This document shows, piece after piece, positions 23,947 to 31,722 of a DNA stretch of 64,000 bases. Source of the stretch: Marinirhabdus sp050859505 (GTDB lineage Bacteria; Bacteroidota; Bacteroidia; Flavobacteriales; Flavobacteriaceae). Where the stretch lies: NCBI RefSeq assembly GCF_050859505.1, contig NZ_CP193934.1, forward strand, positions 558,001 through 622,000, in the 5' to 3' direction. Within the stretch, counting starts at the first letter, position 1, and every line of letters starts with the position of its first letter. The notes below the pieces were generated by a model, which searched no databases, had not been told where the DNA came from, and worked only from the letters and a program-made list of their open reading frames with translations. The translations under genes were made by a program, and so were the position numbers.

Positions 23947-25794
23947 TTATTCTACAGTGACAGATTTTGCTAGGTTACGTGGCTGATCCACGTTTCTTTC
24001 TAGCATTACTGCAATGTGATAGGATAGTAATTGTAATGGAACGGTAGTAACTAAAGGACTCAAACTCTCCGGGGTTTTTGGAACCTCCATAATATAATCT
24101 GCCAGCTCTTTTACTTGTGTATCCCCTTCGGTGACTACAGCGATTATTTTTCCTTTTCGGGCTTTTATTTCTTCGATATTACTCACCACTTTTTCGTAAT
24201 GGTTGCTATTTACAGCAATCACAACTACGGGCATTTGTTCATCGATTAAGGCGATAGGACCGTGTTTCATTTCGGCAGCTGGGTAGCCCTCGGCATGAAT
24301 ATATGAAATCTCTTTAAGCTTTAAAGCTCCTTCCAGTGCTACCGGGAAGTTGTAACCTCTTCCTAGATATAAGAAATTGGAAGCATCTTTAAATTTTGCT
24401 GCTATTTCTTTTATTTTTTCATCACTTTTTAAGGCTTCTGCTACTTTTCCGGGAATAGTATGCAGCTCTTGCAAATACTCCATGTAATCACGTTGTGACA
24501 CAGTGCCTTTTGCTTTGGCCAAGCGTAGGGCCATCATGGTAAGTACGGTGATTTGTGTAGTAAAAGCTTTGGTAGATGCTACCCCAATCTCTGGACCTGC
24601 GTGGGTATAGGTACCACTATGGGTTTCTCTAGAAATGGTAGACCCTACTACATTACAAACTCCGTATACAAAGGCTCCTTTTTCTTTTGCCAATTTTATA
24701 GCAGCCAATGTATCTGCAGTTTCCCCACTTTGAGAAATAGCAATAACTACATCTTTTTCGGTAATAATTGGATTTCGGTATCTAAATTCTGAAGCATATT
24801 CTACCTCAACCGGGATGCGGGCAAGGTCTTCAAAAATATATTCGGCTACTAATCCTGCGTGCCACGAAGTTCCGCAGGCTACAATTATAATTCTATCGGC
24901 ATTGGTGAACTTTTGGATATAATCTTCCAGCCCTCCTAATTTTACAATTCCTTGGTCTGCTAAGAGACGCCCGCGATAGGTATCTTTAATTACAGAAGGT
25001 TGCTCGTATATTTCCTTAAGCATAAAGTGGTCGTAGCCACCTTTTTCAATCTGCTCTATATTTAACTGAAGTTCCTGTATCATAGGCGCTACTTCATAAT
25101 CGCCTTTAATCTTACGCACTTTTACCTCACGTCCACGACGAATAATTGCCATCTCTTCATCTTCGAGATAAATAGCATTGTTGGTAAATTCAATAAATGG
25201 TGTGGCATCACTCGCTACAAAAAACTCATCCTCCCCTATACCAATAGCTAGTGGGCTTCCTAATTTTGCAACTACAATTTCGTCTGGCTTATTTCTATCA
25301 AACAAAGCAATAGCATACGCACCTACTACCTGGTTTAAAGCTATTTGCACAGCTTTCCCAAGCTTTACCTTTTCTTTTTTCTTAACTTCTTCAATTAAAT
25401 TTACTAATACTTCAGTATCTGTATCGCTATTAAAGTGATACCCCCGATTAATGAGCTCTTTTTTTATAGAGGCGTAATTTTCGATAATCCCATTATGGAT
25501 AATTACCAAATCACCACTATTGCTGTAATGTGGATGTGAGTTTACATCGTTAGGAACTCCGTGGGTAGCCCAACGTGTGTGTCCTATTCCAAGACTTCCT
25601 TTGGTATCAATCTTTTTTGCTACGCGTTTTTCGAGATCGGCAACCTTACCCTTTGTTTTGCAAAGTTGTATTTGAGTGCCATCATACAATGCAATTCCTG
25701 CACTGTCATACCCTCTATATTCTAAACGTCTTAAACCGTTTATTATAATAGGATATGCCTCTCTTTTACCAATATAGCCTACAATGCCGCACAT
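23947..25794 (-). CDS. glmS: Glutamine-fructose-6-phosphate aminotransferase (isomerizing)
   Basis: GlmS makes glucosamine 6-phosphate from fructose 6-phosphate and glutamine, feeding peptidoglycan and LPS synthesis. The 615-residue protein begins MCGIVGYIGKR with the Cys2 nucleophile, shows IGHTRWATHGVPN of the Ntn glutaminase, two SIS domains (about 290-430 and 460-600, with CGTSWHAG and ISQSGETADT), and ends NLAKSVTVE, the usual C-terminus. It lies 11 bases after the DUF4270 gene on the same strand, the common flavobacterial order of glycogen synthase, DUF4270 and glmS. No glmS riboswitch-like ribozyme is visible in the short spacer. Confidence 0.97.
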   Translation of the reverse strand: MCGIVGYIGKREAYPIIINGLRRLEYRGYDSAGIALYDGTQIQLCKTKGKVADLEKRVAKKIDTKGSLGIGHTRWATHGVPNDVNSHPHYSNSGDLVIIHNGIIENYASIKKELINRGYHFNSDTDTEVLVNLIEEVKKKEKVKLGKAVQIALNQVVGAYAIALFDRNKPDEIVVAKLGSPLAIGIGEDEFFVASDATPFIEFTNNAIYLEDEEMAIIRRGREVKVRKIKGDYEVAPMIQELQLNIEQIEKGGYDHFMLKEIYEQPSVIKDTYRGRLLADQGIVKLGGLEDYIQKFTNADRIIIVACGTSWHAGLVAEYIFEDLARIPVEVEYASEFRYRNPIITEKDVVIAISQSGETADTLAAIKLAKEKGAFVYGVCNVVGSTISRETHSGTYTHAGPEIGVASTKAFTTQITVLTMMALRLAKAKGTVSQRDYMEYLQELHTIPGKVAEALKSDEKIKEIAAKFKDASNFLYLGRGYNFPVALEGALKLKEISYIHAEGYPAAEMKHGPIALIDEQMPVVVIAVNSNHYEKVVSNIEEIKARKGKIIAVVTEGDTQVKELADYIMEVPKTPESLSPLVTTVPLQLLSYHIAVMLERNVDQPRNLAKSVTVE

Positions 25795-25805
25795 AAAAAA
25801 ATAAA

Positions 25806-27380
25806 TTAGTTAGGTTCTGTATAGAAAATCTGAAGTTTTAATCGCTTCTCTTGATTTGTAGTTTTATTACCAAATAAAATAGTCCCTCGTGGCGAAAGTA
25901 TGGTTGCCGCTGGCACGTTGTCTATTCCTGGTGCTTGCGAGTTTTCTAAATCCTGAAAATCTAATTGCGTTACATTTTGAGAGACAACCAACCCTAAAGG
26001 CACGTTGGTAGAGTCTTTATTTATAAGGTTGCTGACATGATTTGTAATCCTAATTTTATAAAATTGTCCATTCTCATCACTACCACGTACTAACGGACCA
26101 AAATGGTCTACTAAAGCTTCAAAATCTTCTTCACTTGAGGTAGGGTCTAATGACAAATCTGCCAAAAACGAGTCATTAGCAATATCGTATATTACTACTC
26201 TGTCTGGCTCTGCTGCACCTCCCGTAATCTTATCCTGATCTACATAAAAAATAAGATTTGCTTCATTAATAAGCCATTTTTGATCGCGAAGAAATTCTAG
26301 CTGGTCTGGCACACCGTTAGCATCCAAATCTTTACCAAATAGTTCGACTACTGTAATTATAGGGTCTCCACCACGAATATAAAGCGTTTCCTCACCCTCA
26401 AAAATGTTTGGGTTTGCCAAAGCACTTGCTACATTTGGGTTTAAATCGTTCTCGAAGGTGTTTACACTAATAGCATTAAATCGCAAACGAAAATTATTAT
26501 CGGTAAAATCTACGCTGTTGTTTTCACAAGTATCGTCTTCTAAAAGAATTTTAGATTTATAAAAAAGATCTATTCTCGCTTCGTCTATTAGGTCATTGTT
26601 TCCGTTTAAAAGGTCGAATAAGAAAAGACTTCCACCAGTTCCATTGGCACTTTCTACTTTGAAGTACAATCCTCTGAAAAATTCGCGGAAATTATTATTA
26701 TTTATAAGTTCATTAGAGCCTGCCATGTCAAAAATCTTTTCTTGAAAGATATCTAACGAAAGATTAGCACGTAATCCAGGAGGTAGCGTAACACTATCGT
26801 TTAGCACAATTGCTTTATTTGAAGGCGTAAAGTTCTCTATAGTAGTAATGAGGTCTCCCTGAAACATATCGAAGGTTTGCCCTTGATTTGAATAATATTT
26901 CTGAGGATCTTCAAACCCTGAATCTGGATCTAAATCTCTTAAAAAGAAATTAGATTCATAAATAGAAATATTGATAGGCTCATTTCCAAAGACCGAATCC
27001 AACGCATATGTAGTCACCTCATCTGCTAGCGTAGATTCACTAAAGAATGGTAAATATAACACGACACTATCTAATTGGACACATTCTCCAAAATCCGGAT
27101 CGGCGGTTTGTAGCGTAAGCTGGCTTAACAGATTAACACGGGATTGCCCATACACAGGATCATTATAAACCCCTAGTTGGTATGCAGAAAGTGCGTTGGT
27201 TTGAACCGGAAGCAACTTTCGACTATAGGCAATTACAGTACTTTCATCAAAAAGTTCTGTTGTAAAATTTTGGTCTACAATATCGGACCCAATGGTATTA
27301 AAATCTTCTTCACAGGAAGCAAAAACCACGATTACTAGTAAGATTGCCACTAGTTTTGGCAACATATTCTTTATCTTCAT
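25806..27380 (-). CDS. DUF4270 family lipoprotein
   Basis: A 524-residue exported lipoprotein with a signal peptide and lipobox (IVVFASC, Cys at about 23) and EEDFNTIGSDIVDQNF, the characteristic start of DUF4270. It is mostly beta-rich with repeated Asp/Asn/Ser-rich strands; the end is GTILFGNKTTNQEKRLKLQI. DUF4270 proteins are widespread in Flavobacteriia, nearly always beside glycogen synthase and glmS, and their role is unknown. The neighbourhood (nucleotide-sugar precursor and glucan synthesis) hints at envelope polysaccharide, but this is only an inference. Confidence 0.85.
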   Translation of the reverse strand: MKIKNMLPKLVAILLVIVVFASCEEDFNTIGSDIVDQNFTTELFDESTVIAYSRKLLPVQTNALSAYQLGVYNDPVYGQSRVNLLSQLTLQTADPDFGECVQLDSVVLYLPFFSESTLADEVTTYALDSVFGNEPINISIYESNFFLRDLDPDSGFEDPQKYYSNQGQTFDMFQGDLITTIENFTPSNKAIVLNDSVTLPPGLRANLSLDIFQEKIFDMAGSNELINNNNFREFFRGLYFKVESANGTGGSLFLFDLLNGNNDLIDEARIDLFYKSKILLEDDTCENNSVDFTDNNFRLRFNAISVNTFENDLNPNVASALANPNIFEGEETLYIRGGDPIITVVELFGKDLDANGVPDQLEFLRDQKWLINEANLIFYVDQDKITGGAAEPDRVVIYDIANDSFLADLSLDPTSSEEDFEALVDHFGPLVRGSDENGQFYKIRITNHVSNLINKDSTNVPLGLVVSQNVTQLDFQDLENSQAPGIDNVPAATILSPRGTILFGNKTTNQEKRLKLQIFYTEPN

Positions 27381-27404
27381 AATGCTCTTTAAAAAACGCT
27401 GGAC

Positions 27405-28214
27405 TTATCCCAGTACTTTGTTTTGGTAAAAATCTAAGTAAGCTTCTTCGATGGTTTCGGTAGTTTGGTATGGTAACACTGGTTTATCCATAGTTGCAAG
27501 ATGGTCTTTTAGTGCTTGCGGTATTTCTTCGGAATTAATAATGACAGCATCACTATTATTAAGTGCTACTTTCATAACATTCACATAATCGGGAGTTTTT
27601 AAGTCTGCTATGTTCTCTTCAGCAATACCATCGAACGCCATTTTATCGGTTACCTTTTCATCTAACGCACCATCGAAGCCTTGATTGTATACCGAGGTAA
27701 CAATTTTACTGTTTTCGAATAATGGTTCGTTACTATAGTAATTACGCAGGTATAATGGCAAAAAAGAAGCCAGCCAACCGTGTACGTGAATAATATCTGG
27801 AGACCAGTTTAACTTTTTAACGGTTTCTATAACCCCTTTCGCAAAAAAGATAGCACGCTCATCATTGTCTGGAAACAAGTTCCCATCTTCATCTGCGTAG
27901 GTTGCTTTTCGCTTAAAATATTCTTCATTGTCTATAAAATAGACCTGCATGCGCTCTTTAGGAATAGAAGCTACTTTAATAATTAGCGGCATATCCATAT
28001 CGTTTATCACAAGGTTCATTCCAGACAAACGTATCACTTCGTGTAATTGGTGACGACGTTCGTTTATATTTCCGTAGCGTGGCATAAAAATACGGATTTG
28101 TCCGCCTTTACTATTTACCATTCTAGGTGCCTCAAACGACATGGAAGAAATCTCGGTCTCTGGCAGGTAAGGAACTACTTCTGAAGACACATACAAGATT
28201 CTTTTATCTTTCAT
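27405..28214 (-). CDS. Short glycogen/starch synthase-like glycosyltransferase (GT5 N-terminal domain)
   Basis: The 269-residue protein has the GT5 start (KDKRILYVSSEVVPYLPET, then SKGGQIRIFMPRYGNI), and PDIIHVHGWLASFLPLYLR, the conserved ADP-glucose synthase segment. The C-terminal Rossmann domain with the KTGGL-type nucleotide-binding region is missing, so it is about half of a normal 470-residue synthase. This short form is usual in Flavobacteriia beside the DUF4270 gene. It may be a partner subunit or have another activity. It is 24 bases upstream of the DUF4270 gene and probably begins the operon to glmS. Confidence 0.85.
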   Translation of the reverse strand: MKDKRILYVSSEVVPYLPETEISSMSFEAPRMVNSKGGQIRIFMPRYGNINERRHQLHEVIRLSGMNLVINDMDMPLIIKVASIPKERMQVYFIDNEEYFKRKATYADEDGNLFPDNDERAIFFAKGVIETVKKLNWSPDIIHVHGWLASFLPLYLRNYYSNEPLFENSKIVTSVYNQGFDGALDEKVTDKMAFDGIAEENIADLKTPDYVNVMKVALNNSDAVIINSEEIPQALKDHLATMDKPVLPYQTTETIEEAYLDFYQNKVLG

Positions 28215-28335
28215 CTATATAAAATATTTTAAATTGCAAGATGATGAATGCCCAATAGCAACATCTTCAACGTATTAAATAACCGCAACGGGCATTTGTA
28301 AAATATTAAGGTACTGGTGCTGCCGTTAAAACATG

Positions 28336-28382
28336 CAAAATTACGAAAATTTATGCAGTTTGAAGCCAATAAGTTAATTTTG
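28336..28382. promoter_or_regulatory. Divergent promoter region for the glycogen synthase-like gene and panC
   Basis: Minus strand: TTG (28369-28367), a 23-base spacer and TAATTTTG (28343-28336), pointing to the glycogen synthase-like gene. Plus strand: TAATTTTG at 28375-28382, pointing to panC, without a clear -33. The remaining bases to 28506 hold a decayed GGGCATCTCC repeat (about 28470-28485). Confidence 0.45.
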
Positions 28383-28506
28383 CAGGTGTTTAACGTAAAA
28401 TTATGATGTCCGATACAAATTTAAAAATCATCTGGATGCATCCCTTTTTCGCTCCTTGTCAGATTGGCAAACGGGCATCTCCTTAGTTATCAAATATTAT
28501 ATATAA

Positions 28507-29352
28507 ATGAAAATATACCATACAACCAAAAGACTACAAGAAATACTGCATGTTACACCTATTGAAACATCCATAGGTTTTATACCCACTATGGGCGCAT
28601 TGCACGAAGGGCATATCTCTTTGGTTGAGAGGGCTCTAAAAGAAAACACGGTAGTTGTGGTAAGCATCTTTGTAAACCCTACGCAGTTTGACAATGAAGG
28701 AGATTTAAGTAAGTATCCTAGAACGCTGGAAGAAGACAGTAAGCTCTTATCACAAACAAGTCAGGACATTATAATTTTTGCCCCAACGCCAGCCGAAGTG
28801 TATGGAACCGCTATAAAATCTAAAAAATACGATTTTGGCAAACTAGCTAACGAAATGGAAGGCAAACATCGCAAAGGGCATTTTGACGGAGTGGGCACCG
28901 TACTCAACCATCTTTTCAGAATTATTGAACCCGACAGGGCTTATTTTGGTGAAAAAGATTTTCAGCAATTGCAGATTGTAAAAAAGCTGGTTGTTCTGGA
29001 AAATTTACCCGTAACCATCGTGGGCTGCCCTATTTTGCGCGAAACAGACGGCCTGGCCATGAGCTCTCGCAACAAAAGACTTACGGTAGAACAGCGTGAA
29101 AATGCGGTTTTTATATCTGAAATTTTAAAAATTACCCAACAGCAGTTTCAAGAAAAAACTATAGAAGAACTTACCCAATTCGCAGAAAACACATTTGCCG
29201 AAAATAAACACTTAGACCTAGAATACTTTGAAATTGCCAACATAAAAAATCTAAAAACAGCGAAAAAAAAGAAAGAAGGTAAAAAATATCGCGCTTTTAT
29301 AGCTGCCTTTGCCGGGGAAGTCAGGCTTATTGATAATTTGGCGCTTAATTAG
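28507..29352 (+). CDS. panC: Pantothenate synthetase
   Basis: PanC joins pantoate and beta-alanine with ATP in coenzyme A biosynthesis. The 281-residue protein has the HxGH-type motif in MGALHEGHISLVERAL (about 31-45), FVNPTQFDN, EKDFQQLQIV, and the KMSKS-like MSSRNKRL (about 185-192). Its partner panD lies 115 bases downstream on the same strand, and beta-alanine made by PanD is its substrate. The two probably form a unit, but panD has its own promoter-like element. Confidence 0.96.
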   Translation: MKIYHTTKRLQEILHVTPIETSIGFIPTMGALHEGHISLVERALKENTVVVVSIFVNPTQFDNEGDLSKYPRTLEEDSKLLSQTSQDIIIFAPTPAEVYGTAIKSKKYDFGKLANEMEGKHRKGHFDGVGTVLNHLFRIIEPDRAYFGEKDFQQLQIVKKLVVLENLPVTIVGCPILRETDGLAMSSRNKRLTVEQRENAVFISEILKITQQQFQEKTIEELTQFAENTFAENKHLDLEYFEIANIKNLKTAKKKKEGKKYRAFIAAFAGEVRLIDNLALN

Positions 29353-29455
29353 TAGGCAGTATTCAGTGGCAGTAGCAGTGATTTCAGAAGAAATATATAA
29401 AAGCTTGTTTTTTCTGAAATCTACCATCGTAAATCTAATATCTAAAATCAAATTG

Positions 29456-29470
29456 TATCTTTGCCCCATG
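29456..29470 (+). promoter_or_regulatory. Promoter -7 element of panD, probably leaderless
   Basis: TATCTTTGCCCCATG runs from the TAnnTTTG -7 element straight into the panD start codon, leaving only four bases between. The same 15 bases precede bioF (15667-15681 on the minus strand). Confidence 0.5.
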
Positions 29471-29818
29471 CAAATTCACGTAGTAAAATCTAAGATTCAT
29501 AGAGTAAAGGTAACCGGAGCCGATCTTAATTATATTGGCAGTATTACCATAGACGAAGACCTTTTGGACGCCGCCAATATTATGGAAGGCGAAAAGGTGC
29601 AAATTGTAAATAACAATAACGGCGAACGTCTAGAAACGTATGCTATTCCCGGCCCTCGTGGCAGTGGTGAAATTACCTTAAACGGTGCAGCCGCCAGAAG
29701 AGTAGCCCCCGGGGATATTTTAATATTAATTACCTACGCTATTATGGATTTTGAAGCTGCCAAGAGTTTTAAGCCAGCTTTGGTCTTCCCAAACGAAGAA
29801 AATAACCTCCTTACCTAG
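29468..29818 (+). CDS. panD: Aspartate 1-decarboxylase
   Basis: PanD makes beta-alanine from aspartate using a pyruvoyl group formed by self-cleavage. The ATG at 29468 gives a 116-residue protein; the start is set by MQIHVVKSKIHRVKVTGADL. Catalytic Lys9, the Gly24-Ser25 cleavage site in NYIGSITID, and Tyr58 in ERLETYAIPG match known enzymes position for position. A longer frame beginning at 29309 overlaps panC and is rejected. It is followed directly by a flippase-like gene whose GTG starts right after the stop. Confidence 0.95.
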   Translation: MQIHVVKSKIHRVKVTGADLNYIGSITIDEDLLDAANIMEGEKVQIVNNNNGERLETYAIPGPRGSGEITLNGAAARRVAPGDILILITYAIMDFEAAKSFKPALVFPNEENNLLT

Positions 29819-30790
29819 GTGAAAAAGTCGTTTTACAAGTTCTTAAGTATTGCCCTGCCACTGGCCTTGGGTATATTCTTAATTTGGTATGTTTTTAAAC
29901 AATTTACCCCAGAACAGTTAACAGAATTACGTCTCCATTTTGAAAATGCCAATTATTGGTATGTTACGCTCTCGGTATTGCTAAGTGTTGTAAGTCACGT
30001 AATACGTGCCTATCGCTGGAACTTTTTATTACAACCGCTGGGATATTTTCCAAAGCTTGCCAACAATTTTATGGCAGTATCGGTCGCGTATCTTATGAAT
30101 ATTTTCATTCCGAAAAGCGGTGAGGTTTCCAGAGCCGTTGTACTAACCAAATATGAAGATGTGCCGTTCGACAAAGGTTTTGGAACCATCATTTCTGAAC
30201 GGATTGTAGACTTAATTTTACTGGCGCTTTTTATCGGATTCGCGCTATTCCTTCAGTTTGATGTGTTGTACGATTATTTGATTGACGTAGTTCCTATAAA
30301 AAAACTAGTATTATTTATGGGAATTGGCGCCGTGATGTTCCTTTCATTTCTAGCGTTTCTAAGGTATTCAAAAAGCAAACTCAGTTTAAAAATAGGCACT
30401 TTAATACGCGGATTAAAAGAAGGTGTTTTCAGCATTCTTAAAATGAAGAAAAAAGGAGCTTTTATATTTTGGAGTTTGGTTATTTGGGGGCTTTATTTCG
30501 CTTCTTTTTATGTAGCTACGCAAGCGCTTCAGCAAACGGCTGGCATTAGCTTAGGCATTCTAGTTACCGCCTTCGTTGTGGGAAGTTTTACCTTTGGTTT
30601 TACCAACAGTGGTTTTGGAACGTATCCTGCAGCGGTCATGGGAATCTTATTAGTATTTGGGATTGCAGAAACTGTTGGGACTGCTTTTGGCTGGATTGTA
30701 TGGACCAGCAACATGGCCTATATTATTATTTCTGGCGGGATTTCATTTTTGGCACTTCCTTTTTATAACAAAAAGAAGCTTACCACATAA
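29819..30790 (+). CDS. LPG synthase TM-type flippase-like membrane protein
   Basis: A 323-residue integral membrane protein of the lysylphosphatidylglycerol synthase TM/UPF0104 family. Eight or so membrane segments run from about 8 to 315, with VIRAYRWNFLLQPLG, PKSGEVSRAVVLTKYEDVPF (the family signature), and a C-terminal NSGFGTYPAAVMGILL. Relatives move lipid-linked molecules across the inner membrane, as MprF does; this one lacks the catalytic aminoacyl-transferase domain. The start is GTG, beginning immediately after panD's stop. Cotranscription with panD seems certain, a functional link does not. Confidence 0.87.
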   Translation: MKKSFYKFLSIALPLALGIFLIWYVFKQFTPEQLTELRLHFENANYWYVTLSVLLSVVSHVIRAYRWNFLLQPLGYFPKLANNFMAVSVAYLMNIFIPKSGEVSRAVVLTKYEDVPFDKGFGTIISERIVDLILLALFIGFALFLQFDVLYDYLIDVVPIKKLVLFMGIGAVMFLSFLAFLRYSKSKLSLKIGTLIRGLKEGVFSILKMKKKGAFIFWSLVIWGLYFASFYVATQALQQTAGISLGILVTAFVVGSFTFGFTNSGFGTYPAAVMGILLVFGIAETVGTAFGWIVWTSNMAYIIISGGISFLALPFYNKKKLTT

Positions 30791-30882
30791 AATAACTGAA
30801 CCAGTAAGGTTAGTATAAAAAAACCTGCAAGAATTAATCCTGCATATAACAATCGCTTCTGAAAAGAATTTAAAATATTCAT
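30763..30882 (-). CDS. Possible 39-residue membrane peptide
   Basis: The frame starts at 30882 and reads MNILNSFQKRLLYAGLILAG then FFILTLLVQLFYVVSFFLL, a basic start and one long hydrophobic helix. It overlaps the flippase gene's 3' end by 28 bases on the opposite strand. A direct repeat candidate LytTR site (30940-30969) lies 58 bases upstream, which suggests a regulated promoter. I do not recognise the family. It could be a chance ORF. Confidence 0.4.
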   Translation of the reverse strand: MNILNSFQKRLLYAGLILAGFFILTLLVQLFYVVSFFLL

Positions 30883-30939
30883 TACTTATTTTTAAGCTGA
30901 ATATAAAATTGGCACTTACGCTTTAAGAATCCAAAATTT

Positions 30940-30969
30940 TGTGAAGTATGGTAGGTATTCTGTGAAAAA
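30940..30969. promoter_or_regulatory. Candidate LytTR response-regulator binding site, downstream of the LytTR gene
   Basis: TGTGAAGTA (30940-30948) and TGTGAAAAA (30961-30969) are direct repeats with a 21-base start-to-start spacing and a 12-base gap, the pattern expected for LytTR dimers. The same nine-base unit with the same spacing is at 35062-35091. It lies 47 bases past the LytTR gene stop and 58 bases upstream of the small ORF at 30763-30882. Confidence 0.5.
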
Positions 30970-31015
30970 ACACCATTTCGAGCTATTTTTTATATCAAAT
31001 AAGCGTGCAATTAAT

Positions 31016-31720
31016 TCAAAACAAATCTTTTACTGTAGCCCTATACGTTTTTGAAATTGGGATTGTAACTTTTCCTACCAATAACGTATCGGTATTATAG
31101 GCGTTTATTTTTTCGCGATTTACTACAAATCTTCTGTGCGTTTGGACAAAAATTTCAGCAGGCAAACTTTCTATAAAATCTATCAATTTATCCCGGATAA
31201 GAAGTCTTTCTGAAGTCATTTCAATTTCAAGATAATTGCCTTCAGATTTTACAAAACGTATGTCGTATACATTTACTCGGGTCTGTTTTCCTTTGGTTTT
31301 TAAGAAAATATAATGTGGTTTTCTGTCTCTATTTTCAGAAACTCTAATGCGTGTAAAAGAGTTAATGGCAATAGCCAAATTAGTTAAAAGTGTAGGAGCA
31401 TTATAAGGCTTCATTAAATAACCATTTGGATTGGTAGAAGCCACTCGCTCCAAGGTATTATTATCTCCATAGGCACTTAAAAATATGATAGGCATATCTT
31501 TGTGTTCTCTAATTTTTTGAGCCAACCACACACCGTCCAATTCTCCTGCCAGATTAACATCTAACAATGCTGCGTCTATCTCCAAATTTTTAATGTCGTT
31601 CCAAGCTTTGTCTGCACTTGCTGCACTACCTATAACATTATAGCCGTTCTGCTCTAGAATTTCTATTAAAGCAAATCTTGAAATCGCCTGATCTTCTACC
31701 ACATACACTTTGTTCTTCAT
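31016..31720 (-). CDS. LytTR-type response regulator
   Basis: The protein has 234 residues: an N-terminal receiver (VYVVEDQAISRFALIEILEQ, phospho-acceptor Asp54 in ALLDVNLAGELDG, Ser/Ala switch and Lys105 near SAYGD...MKPYNAP) and a LytTR DNA-binding domain from about 130 (IRFVKSEGNYLEIEMTSERL, FVQTHRRFVVNREKINAY). LytTR regulators bind two direct nine-base repeats about one helical-turn pair apart. The gene follows the histidine kinase after two bases, so they form a two-component pair. Direct repeats fitting its class lie on both sides of the locus. Confidence 0.92.
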   Translation of the reverse strand: MKNKVYVVEDQAISRFALIEILEQNGYNVIGSAASADKAWNDIKNLEIDAALLDVNLAGELDGVWLAQKIREHKDMPIIFLSAYGDNNTLERVASTNPNGYLMKPYNAPTLLTNLAIAINSFTRIRVSENRDRKPHYIFLKTKGKQTRVNVYDIRFVKSEGNYLEIEMTSERLLIRDKLIDFIESLPAEIFVQTHRRFVVNREKINAYNTDTLLVGKVTIPISKTYRATVKDLF

Positions 31721-31722
31721 AC

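Noticed and set aside
25795..25805. glmS ribozyme-riboswitch
   Set aside because: Only 11 bases separate the upstream DUF4270 gene from glmS, leaving no room for such an RNA.
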